From NCBI GenBank assembly GCA_025769875.1, contig JAGFNK010001156.1, positions 1-14,083 of the forward strand: a stretch of 14,083 nt of DNA, written 5' to 3'. Origin of the DNA: Russula earlei. Lineage: Eukaryota > Basidiomycota > Agaricomycetes > Russulales > Russulaceae. The position numbers were made by a program, and so were the translations under genes. Below the pieces are notes generated by a model. That model saw only the letters and a program-made list of their open reading frames with translations, did no database searches and was not told where the DNA came from. This document shows, piece after piece, positions 7,560 through 13,748 of the stretch (its first letter is position 1; every line of letters begins with the position of its first letter).

Positions 7560-10367
7560 TTAGCCATATGATAATCCAAGCATACCAATGCACTTAAGTA
7601 CCTTTATCTGATCCAAGGCCTTGGTGAGAATGTCTGCAGCCATATCCTGTGTTGTCACAAATGTGGGTGCAATCAGGCCATCCTGAACTGCATCCCTCAA
7701 CCAAAAGAGGCGAAGGGAAAGATGCTTCATCTTCCCATGGTGCTCAGGGTTCTTGCTTACTGCAATGGCTGACTGGTTGTCCATCCTGAGCAGTGATGGT
7801 CCAGAGATCTTGTATCCAAGCTCCCCCATAAATTGGCGCAACCAGAGGATCTCCTTTCCAGCTTCAACAGCTGAAATGTGTTCTGCCTCAGTGGTGGACA
7901 AGGCGACTAGGGACTGCAGCTTTGAGCTCCAAGAGACTGCTCCAGTGCCAATCTTGACTACATAGCCTCCAGTGGACTTCCCATTGTCAGGATTGCCTCC
8001 ATGATCTGAATCTGAGTATGTGATGAAGTGTTCTGGTGAATCAGAGGGCTTGTAAACAAGTTTGAGATCAATGGTGCCCTTCAAATAGCGAAGCACATGC
8101 TTTGCAGCTTGCCAATGAGGTAGACCAGGATTGGAGTTGAATCTGGCAAGGACTCTGGCAGCAAATGCGATGTCTGGTCTGGTAGTGAGTGCCAGATACA
8201 TCAGGGAGCCCACAACAGAGATGTAGGGGTATTGGCACATCTCCAGAGTGTCTGCCTCCGTCTGAGGGCTCATGGAGGTGGAAAGGCGCAGTCCAGGGTT
8301 GAGAGGAGTTGATACAGGCTTGCAGTCATGTAGTCCAAGCTCCTGGAGAAGGTTGGTGATGAACTGACTTTGGGAGAGGGAGAGGCAGCGCTGGGAGCGA
8401 TCTCTGTGAATCTCCATGCCTAGGAGTTGAGTGGTGGGGCCCAGATCTCGAAGCTTGAAGTGGGAAGACAGCTCTTGGATGACAGTGTCGATTTTGGCGC
8501 CATCCTTGCCAGCTAGGGTGATATCATCCACAAAGACAGGCATTAGGATCCGCACACCATCCCTGAGGTAAATATAGAGTCCATGATCCGATTGGAGATG
8601 CTGGAAGCCCATAGACAAGAGAACAGAATGGAGAGTCTTGTTCCAAACTCTCCCTGCTTGCTTGAGGCCATAGAGCAACTTCCTGAGCTTGCAGACATGA
8701 TCTGGTCCACCAATCTCAAAGCCTTCAGGTTGCTTCATGTAGATCTCCTCCTCCAGCTCACCATTGAGATAAGCATGAGAGATGTCCACAGAGCGAAGTT
8801 CAAGGTCCTCCAGAGCTGCCAAGGCCAAGATGATCCTGATGGTGGAATATCTGACAGTGGGGGCAAAGGTCTCTTTGAAATCGAAGCCTGGGCGCTGGGA
8901 GTAGCCTTTGGCAACCAGTCTGGCTTTGTAGTGGTCCAGGGTGCCATCAGCATTGTGTTTCACCTTCATGAACCATCTGGAACCGATGGCATGCTTCCCA
9001 GGGGGCACTGTGACGATTTCCCAGGTGCCATTGACACTGTGGGCCTCCATCTCCTCTTCGCATGCCTTATGCCACAGATCGGCGTCAGGGCATCTCTGGG
9101 ACTGTGAGTAGGAGTATGGCTCAATCACAGAGGCTGAGTGCACATTCAGGGGGTCGCGTGGATCATCCAAGTCACTCTCATCTTTGTCTGATGAGGGGAC
9201 AGCTGGAGTGGGGTCCCTGATCTGCCTGTAGTGCTGTGGCACGACCCATTGCTCAGGTAGCCACTCTTCCCTAGGTCGCCTAAGGCGCTGAGAGCGACAA
9301 GGGGCAGCTGGGATGACAGGAGGAGGTGTGGGTGATGGAGATGGTGTTCTGGGAGGGCCTGGATGAGCAGTGTGGAACATGGGAGATGATGGAGGCGAAG
9401 GGGAGTGAGCAGAAGGCAACACAGAAGACATAGGCTGATCTCCCCCATGAATTGGCTGCTGTGAGCAATAAAAGTCCTCTGGAGAGTTGTCCAGGGTCTC
9501 TGGGAGACATGTGAAGGGAGGGGGTGGTAATTGGGGTGCTGATTGTTTTTTGTTCATGAAGAAGCGCTCATCAAAGTCAGCTCTTTCTGAAATGATCACC
9601 TTCTTGGTGGCAGGATTGTAGAATTTCCATGCCTTGTACCCCTGAGGGTATCCAATGAAGATGCACTTCTCCATGTGCACTCCTAGGCTTCCAAGTGGTC
9701 TCTTGTCCCTCTGAATGAGCACATAAGCAGTACATCCCCAGACCCGAACCATAGAGAGATCTGGCTTAGTCCCATAGAAAGATTCATGAGGAGTACTGTT
9801 GCTCAGTGCTGTGGTGGTGATCCTGTTGCTAACAGAGATGAATGCAGCCAGTGCTTTGCCCCAGAATGATGTGGGCATCCCAGACTCAAAGAGCATAGAG
9901 ATAACACCTTCCTCCATTGTCCTGTTGGCCCTCTCTGCCACACCATTCTGCTGGGGTCGATTCCTAGCTGTGTGCTGCCTCTGGATGCCATGATCTATGC
10001 AGAAAGAGTCAAACTCTCTAGACATGTACTCCCCACCCTTGTCATCTCTCAGTGTGCCTAGCATCTGTCCTGTGACATTCTCAGCCCAAGATTTGAACTG
10101 TTTGAAGGCCATGAATGTCTCTGATTTGTGCTTTAGGAGATAGACAGCTTTAAAGCGAGAGAAGTCATCAATAAAGGTGACCCAGTAGCGATATCCCTGA
10201 GCTGTTTGGACCTTTGTAGGGCCATGCACATCACTGTGGACAAGCTGGAGAGGCCTGGATGCTCTAGAGGATGAAGGTGGGAAGGGATCTGCATGCATCT
10301 TTCCAGCTTTACAGGCTTCACATACTGGATCAGGATCAGCTTGAGAATCAAGTCTGAGTCCTGTCAC
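7560..10367 (-). CDS. Copia pol: integrase, reverse transcriptase, RNase H
   Basis: 935 codons, open from the TGA at 10422 onward; the Met at 10367 is simply the first in the frame. Integrase: CEAC (residues 16-19) is the CC half of the zinc finger. The catalytic triad is D46 (HSDVHGP), D109 (RDDKGGEY) and E145 (NGVAERAN), with the canonical 35-residue spacing. A Pro/Ser-rich linker covers about 278-390. Reverse transcriptase: YKARLVAKGYSQ (480-491), D528 in VDISHAYLNG, LLYGLKQ (564-570), FVDD (612-615; many copia elements have YVDD). RNase H: SDSDHGG (D786), STTEAE (E827), MDNQSAIA (D863), and the conserved tail DMAADILTKAL (908-918). At the position where copia RNase H usually has KHID, this copy reads KHLS (S884), possibly losing a catalytic Asp. 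No stop or frameshift interrupts the frame. It should be expressed as part of a Gag-Pol or Pol polyprotein and act in cytoplasmic virus-like particles. The upstream TGA separates it from the protease. Confidence 0.95.
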   Translation of the reverse strand: MTGLRLDSQADPDPVCEACKAGKMHADPFPPSSSRASRPLQLVHSDVHGPTKVQTAQGYRYWVTFIDDFSRFKAVYLLKHKSETFMAFKQFKSWAENVTGQMLGTLRDDKGGEYMSREFDSFCIDHGIQRQHTARNRPQQNGVAERANRTMEEGVISMLFESGMPTSFWGKALAAFISVSNRITTTALSNSTPHESFYGTKPDLSMVRVWGCTAYVLIQRDKRPLGSLGVHMEKCIFIGYPQGYKAWKFYNPATKKVIISERADFDERFFMNKKQSAPQLPPPPFTCLPETLDNSPEDFYCSQQPIHGGDQPMSSVLPSAHSPSPPSSPMFHTAHPGPPRTPSPSPTPPPVIPAAPCRSQRLRRPREEWLPEQWVVPQHYRQIRDPTPAVPSSDKDESDLDDPRDPLNVHSASVIEPYSYSQSQRCPDADLWHKACEEEMEAHSVNGTWEIVTVPPGKHAIGSRWFMKVKHNADGTLDHYKARLVAKGYSQRPGFDFKETFAPTVRYSTIRIILALAALEDLELRSVDISHAYLNGELEEEIYMKQPEGFEIGGPDHVCKLRKLLYGLKQAGRVWNKTLHSVLLSMGFQHLQSDHGLYIYLRDGVRILMPVFVDDITLAGKDGAKIDTVIQELSSHFKLRDLGPTTQLLGMEIHRDRSQRCLSLSQSQFITNLLQELGLHDCKPVSTPLNPGLRLSTSMSPQTEADTLEMCQYPYISVVGSLMYLALTTRPDIAFAARVLARFNSNPGLPHWQAAKHVLRYLKGTIDLKLVYKPSDSPEHFITYSDSDHGGNPDNGKSTGGYVVKIGTGAVSWSSKLQSLVALSTTEAEHISAVEAGKEILWLRQFMGELGYKISGPSLLRMDNQSAIAVSKNPEHHGKMKHLSLRLFWLRDAVQDGLIAPTFVTTQDMAADILTKALDQIKVLKCIGMLGLSYG

Positions 10368-10421
10368 CAGGTTACCTGAAAGCAGCTTCTTGACACCTGC
10401 CAGGTGGTGATGGCAAAGGCA

Positions 10422-11012
10422 TCAATGCCAGAGGTCCAGATTCATTGGGAGAGTGCTTGTGGATGAGAGGGAGGCATGGTGCTCAACAGGAATGGTCTCC
10501 CCCAGTAGAAAGGCTGAGTTAGAGGTGGATACCTTTGCTTGGAACATGATCCTGTCATTCCTGATGAAGTGGAGAGTGTCCTTTTGAATGACAGTGATAA
10601 AATGGCGACTCATTGTGAGGTATAGCACAGAGAGGAGGTTACTAGAGAGAGAGGGAACATAGAGCACATTGGCGAACTCTATAGGGGCAAGTTCCTGCCC
10701 CTCCACCAAAGGGTTGAACCTGACAGTCCCAATTCCCTCAGAATATATCACAGACCCATCAGCAAGGCGAATTGGGATTCGATGAGGTGTGAAATTACGA
10801 ATCCAGTGGCGATTGAATGTCATGTGAGCTGAGGCACCAGTATCTGCATTCCAAGATGAGATATGAGCATCAGAAGAGGTGGCAGAGAACAGGGAAGTTG
10901 CTGAGGCAATGAAGGCAGACTGAGGAGCTGCAGGAGTCGTCTGAGAAGTGATTTGGACACCAGTGGAGGCTGGGACAGCCTTAGATTGTGATGAGGGACG
11001 TCTATGACGCAT
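10422..11012 (-). pseudogene. Copia protease and gag-pre-integrase segment, ending at an in-frame TGA
   Basis: 196 codons in the same frame as the downstream 935-codon frame, separated from it by a single TGA (10422-10424). The protease active site DTGAS is at residues 57-61 (WNADTGASAHMT), followed by FANVLYVPSLSSNLLSV, typical of copia proteases. The segment ends DLWH, where the family normally continues RxLGH of the integrase zinc finger; here the next codons are TGA TGC CTT TGC CAT. CGA-to-TGA (CpG to TpG) is the simplest explanation (inference). The frame is open upstream of the Met as far as 11087, with FNNFCSCPSSK where a Gag zinc knuckle would be expected, but CX2C...H...C is incomplete. 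No gag precedes it. Confidence 0.88.
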
Positions 11013-11103
11013 TTTACTGCTTGGGCAAGAGCAGAAGTTGTTGAAGAGTCCTAGAAGTGAAATAGGGAGGGTAGAGTGAAGCTCTGCTTAAAGTCGCACA
11101 GCA

Positions 11104-11115
11104 GGGCCCATAACC
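11104..11115 (-). promoter_or_regulatory. Primer-binding site of the copia element
   Basis: GGTTATGGGCCC on the minus strand abuts the 5' LTR end (TTATTTAACA). It complements the anticodon stem-loop region of initiator tRNA-Met, as in Drosophila copia, which primes from a tRNA half. It marks the start of minus-strand DNA synthesis. Confidence 0.88.
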
Positions 11116-11386
11116 TGTTAAATAAGCGACCTATTAGCACCCTTATGTCCACAGGACTCAAAGGGAACTGCAGAGGAGCAATTGAGACTAGTATTGTTAT
11201 GAGGAGTCAAACTACTACACACCTGCAGAGGAGAAATTGAGACTAAGGTATACTACTGCTCCTCTGCCTGTAATATCGACCTGACTAAGCCATAAATCGA
11301 TCCAAATAATGGAAATACTATCTGGAGCATTGTGCTGACACCCCAGAGTGATATCTACAGTGCATCAGTAATAAATCACAATGACA
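11116..11386 (-). repeat. 5' LTR of the copia element
   Basis: 271 bp, 99% identical to the 3' LTR. It holds the element promoter on the minus strand, though I find no convincing TATA box in it. Substitutions relative to the other LTR are at 11234 and 11277. Confidence 0.97.
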
Positions 11387-11391
11387 TTTGC
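11387..11391. repeat. Target-site duplication, right copy (TTTGC)
   Basis: It follows the right LTR. It differs from the left copy CTTGC by one C-to-T transition; the unoccupied right-arm site supports CTTGC as the original. Confidence 0.9.
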
Positions 11392-11669
11392 TTTGATTTC
11401 TGGTTGAACAGTACACATATGCTATGTTCACCTTCGATCTCCAGTTTGTCTGCTTGCCACTGCCTTTCCTAGGGAGTCGGGACTTGTGTGCCTGCTTACC
11501 ACTGTCTATTCCAATGACAGTAGGGGTCTTTACAGAAGTATGTGTGTGTCCAACCATGCTGCTCGTTGAGAGTCACATAGTACACCTTCTTCTTGTCATG
11601 GAGAGGTCTGTATAGATTCTCTCCCTTGACTACTTCAGAGTAGGTTGCTGACTGTATGATGACTAGATC
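11387..11669 (-). pseudogene. N-terminal visible part of unknown Trp/Cys-rich ORF
   Basis: The minus strand reads DLVIIQSATYSEVVKGENLY, then DKKKVYYVTLNEQHG, then WTHTYFCKDPYCHWNRQW, a TAA (11496-11498), nine codons, a TAG (11469-11471), then ADKLEIEGEHSICVLFNQK up to the insertion. It continues in frame at 7257. The CX4C spacing in FCKDPYCHW could bind a metal, but this is only suggestive. The two stops are partly shared with the right-arm copy. GTAAGC at the TAA and CCCTAG at the TAG resemble splice sites, but the 31 nt between them is too short for an intron. Upstream, stops appear within 10 codons, so the true start is unknown. An outward TATATAAA lies about 300 bp upstream (11971-11978). 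The family is unrecognised. Confidence 0.6.
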
Positions 11670-11837
11670 CTAGTCCTAAGGCTTCCTGCCTATTTCTGGT
11701 TCGCTTTCACAGCGATGTCTGTGATAGAAGCTCGACTTATGTTAAGGCTCCAAAGTGCCTTAAATAAGATCAATGGTCACATCTATGAACACATCCTACC
11801 AATGCAGATATGCTTGAGTCAAGCAAGCAATACTTGT

Positions 11838-11850
11838 GGAGGGGAAGGAG
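11838..11850 (+). promoter_or_regulatory. Putative polypurine tract of the left-arm LTR element
   Basis: A 13-purine run, GGAGGGGAAGGAG, directly abuts TGTTAGATCC, the putative LTR start. The same run is conserved in the right arm (13569-13581, minus). A purine run ending exactly at a TG is the hallmark of a 3' LTR junction, so it orients the left element toward the plus strand. Confidence 0.65.
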
Positions 11851-11970
11851 TGTTAGATCCTTCTGGAGTATGGCAACAAGATGAGAGGGGCTCTGCAGAT
11901 GGGGTAGGAGTCAACTGTTTGGGATTGGCAAACTAAGTCAAGCTTAGGGTCAACTGTTACTACTGGGGGC

Positions 11971-11978
11971 TTTATATA
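11971..11978 (-). promoter_or_regulatory. Outward-facing TATA box in the left arm
   Basis: TATATAAA on the minus strand within GGCTATATAAAGCC-like context, mirrored at 13442-13449 in the right arm. It faces the unknown ORF, about 300 bp downstream. In the plus direction the same site reads TTTATATA, so a sense role is not excluded. Confidence 0.5.
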
Positions 11979-12041
11979 GCCCTACAGGGATAAGGTTTGT
12001 GCTACTATAGTACTGGTCGGTGTGATAGAGCAAAAGGCGGC

Positions 12042-12067
12042 ACATAGAAGCAAGGTTGCTTCTATGT
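12042..12067. repeat. Perfect 12-bp inverted repeat in the left-arm LTR
   Basis: ACATAGAAGCAA, GG, TTGCTTCTATGT form a near-perfect palindrome. The same GAAGCA/TGCTTC words recur nearby (GGAAGCA...TGCTTCC at about 12083-12101) and in the right arm, suggesting repeated protein-binding sites in the U3 region (inference). Confidence 0.85.
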
Positions 12068-12353
12068 AAACAATCTCGGTGCTGGAAGCATTAAGTGCTT
12101 CCCTAGTAGCAATCTTGGTGTCATAAGTACTTTCCTAATCAAGGAAGCGGCATATGTGGCAGTACAGGAACATCTGGGACAGAAGCAATGCTACTCTTGC
12201 TTTTTAGTACATCTTCAGAAAGATACGATCAACGCGTTCCGAACGCGATATCAACGGACATAAACGGTCAAGATCTGATGCATGCATGATGCAAACAGTG
12301 CAGTCCATAGTTCAGGTGTTCTGGCATCTCGGACGCCAAACCACTCGGTAACA

Positions 12354-13095
12354 TGAGGAATCTGATCTACTAGACAGTGGAGCAACAGAGAACTTCATTG
12401 ATCATTCAGGTTGGAAAAGCCTGAAGATTGGGAAACAAGAACTACCTGAACCCATGGTAGTACGAGACATCAACAGAACCCAGAATAAACAATGGGAACT
12501 CACCCATTATTGCTGGCTTTGCATACAATATAAAGAGAAGGAGAGCTTGCAGAAGTTCTATCTCACAGACTTAGGAATGGATTGGGTCATCCTGGATATC
12601 CCTTTCTATATGAATTCGACCCTGCCATCAACTGGAAAAAGGACAGCTGATGGAGGGAGCAGTACGGATCGAGACTGCTCGATACAAGTACCTGGATCTC
12701 TATGTTGCAAATATCCAAAAGCGAGCAAGAGATGAAAGTTGACAATTAAGGAAGGGGGAGGCCATTTACCTACAAAAGACAACTATTGCTCAGAAATGGG
12801 CCCAACAGTTGGCCAAACCACAAGAAGGAGAGGACCCCCTTGCCAATGTTCCAAAGCAATTCCACCGCTTTGCAGATGTCTTCTCAGAAGAAAGGTCCCA
12901 GAGGTTCCCACCAGCAAGGGAACCAGATATGCAGATAGAGCTGTTGCCTGACGCACCAAAAGAGCTAAACTGCAAAGTGTACCCCATGACATGAGATGAA
13001 TGAGAATACCCCAAGAAATTCCTAGCTGATGAAGTAGAAAAGTGATACATCACTCCAGGTCCCTCCAGCTACACATCTCCAGTGTTCTTCATTGG
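12354..13095 (+). pseudogene. Ty3/gypsy pol fragment: retropepsin to start of RT
   Basis: The plus strand reads a gypsy polyprotein in pieces. The aspartic protease opens at DLLDSGATENFID (DSG at 12373-12381) with LQKFYLTDLGMDWVILDIPF (about 12550-12605). Frame changes follow near 12610 and 12640. Then comes VRIETARYKYLDLYVANIQK (about 12675-12725), a TGA, the linker FHRFADVFSEERSQRFPP (about 12860-12910), LNCKVYPMT, TGA codons at 12992-12994 and shortly after, and finally ITPGPSSYTSPVFFI, where RT motif 1 begins (about 13048-13092). Sequence stops dead at the start of the right LTR, so the RT fingers and palm, RNase H and integrase are missing. At least two frameshifts and four stops make it non-functional. 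It sits in plus orientation directly after the left LTR, which could make that LTR its 5' LTR with gag deleted. Confidence 0.88.
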
Positions 13096-13247
13096 TGTTA
13101 CTGAGTGGTTTGGGGTCCGGAAGATGCCGGAACACCTGAACTATGGACTGCACTGTTTCCATTATGCGTGCATCAGATCTTGATCGTTTATGTTCATTGA
13201 CATCACATGCGGAATGCGTTGATCGTATCTTTCAGAAGATGTACTGA

Positions 13248-13271
13248 AGAAGCAATGATAGCATTGCTTCT
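13248..13271. repeat. Perfect 10-bp inverted repeat in the right-arm LTR
   Basis: AGAAGCAATG, loop ATAG, CATTGCTTCT. It uses the same AGAAGCAA/TTGCTTCT word as the palindrome at 12042-12067 in the left arm but at a different place in the LTR. The left-arm equivalent here is less perfect. Confidence 0.82.
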
Positions 13272-13441
13272 GTCCCAGATGTTCCTGTACCGCCACATAT
13301 GTCGATTCCTTGATTGGGGAAGCACTTAATGCTTCCAGCACCAAGATCGTTTACATAGAAGCAACCTCGCTTCTATGAGCCGCCTTTTGCTTCTATAGCA
13401 CCAACCAGTACTACAGTAGCATGAACCTTATCCTGTAGGGC

Positions 13442-13449
13442 TATATAAA
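13442..13449 (+). promoter_or_regulatory. Outward-facing TATA box in the right arm
   Basis: TATATAAA, mirrored at 11971-11978, about 300 bp upstream of the unknown ORF copy. Its conservation in both arms in the outward direction is the main argument for an outward or bidirectional LTR promoter. Confidence 0.5.
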
Positions 13450-13568
13450 GCCTCCAGTAGAAACAGTTGGGCCTTAAGCTCGACTTAGTTTGCCAATCCC
13501 AAACAGTTGACTCCTACCCCCTGCAGAGCCCCTCTCATCTTGTTGTCATACTCTAGAAGGATCTAACA

Positions 13569-13581
13569 CTCCTTCCCCTCC
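13569..13581 (-). promoter_or_regulatory. Putative polypurine tract of the right-arm LTR element
   Basis: CTCCTTCCCCTCC on the plus strand, a 13-purine run on the minus strand ending exactly at the putative LTR edge. It is identical to the left-arm tract. Confidence 0.62.
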
Positions 13582-13748
13582 ACAGTATTGCTTGCTTGAC
13601 TCAAGCATATCTGCATTGGTAGGACGTGTTTATAGACGCGACCATTGATCTTATTTAAGGCACTTTGGAGCCTTAACATAAGTCGAGCTTCTATCACAGA
13701 CATCGCTGTGAAAGCGAACCAGAAATAGGCAGGAAGCCTAAAGACTAG

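Larger units (their letters stand above)
7258..11386 (-). mobile_element. Young Ty1/copia LTR retrotransposon lacking gag
   Basis: A 4129-bp element, transcribed from the minus strand, with 271-bp direct LTRs (7258-7528 and 11116-11386), a PBS next to the 5' LTR, a PPT next to the 3' LTR, and a 5-bp target duplication. The gene order protease, integrase, RT, RNase H is diagnostic of Ty1/copia (Pseudoviridae-type) elements. The LTRs differ at only 2 of 271 positions, so the insertion is recent. Two defects are visible: one in-frame TGA at the protease-integrase boundary, and only about 90 nt between PBS and the protease-side reading frame, so no gag. If mobile it would need Gag supplied in trans. 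The host site is the left arm of the inverted repeat. Confidence 0.96.
11392..12353 (+). repeat. Left arm of ~1-kb inverted repeat
   Basis: Reverse complement of 13096-14024 with scattered substitutions and small indels. In one 218-bp stretch (about 11644-11860) I count 9 differences. The similarity starts exactly at the LTR-type terminus (GTAACA at 12348-12353) and continues outward through a putative LTR, a polypurine tract and the unknown ORF. The precise stop at an LTR end suggests two retroelement copies in opposite orientation rather than a random inverted duplication. Confidence 0.93.
11851..12353 (+). repeat. Putative LTR (gypsy-type) in the left arm
   Basis: It starts TGTTAG and ends GTAACA, a TGTTA/TAACA terminal inverted repeat, and is about 503 bp. 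It is preceded by a polypurine tract and followed directly by gypsy pol sequence. It contains a TATATAAA motif on the minus strand and several GAAGCA/TGCTTC hairpins. The orientation rests on the polypurine tract; the TATA motif reads better in the opposite direction, so the element could be reversed. No 5-bp target duplication is evident (AGGAG versus TGAGG). Confidence 0.6.
13096..13568 (-). repeat. Putative LTR in the right arm
   Basis: Inverted copy of 11851-12353, about 473 bp, with TGTTAC at the inner end and TCTAACA at the outer end. It is followed (on plus) by CTCCTTCCCCTCC, the complement of the polypurine tract. It is 30 bp shorter than the left copy because of indels. By the polypurine criterion it points left, toward the gypsy fragment, tail-to-tail with the left LTR. 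Confidence 0.6.

Noticed and set aside
8583..9107. 174-codon plus-strand open frame
   Set aside because: It lies entirely inside the minus-strand reverse transcriptase coding region and shows no domain of its own; it is a shadow frame.
11469..11498. Possible intron GTAAGC...CCCTAG explaining the two stops in the unknown ORF
   Set aside because: Only 31 nt would be removed, too short for a spliceosomal intron, and splicing would not restore the downstream frame.
11851..12353. Reading the arm LTRs in the outward direction (TGTTAC as the 5' end, unknown ORF as gag)
   Set aside because: The 13-purine tract abuts the outer end, no primer-binding site follows that end, and the ORF lacks Gag features. 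I keep this only as an alternative because the TATA box points outward.
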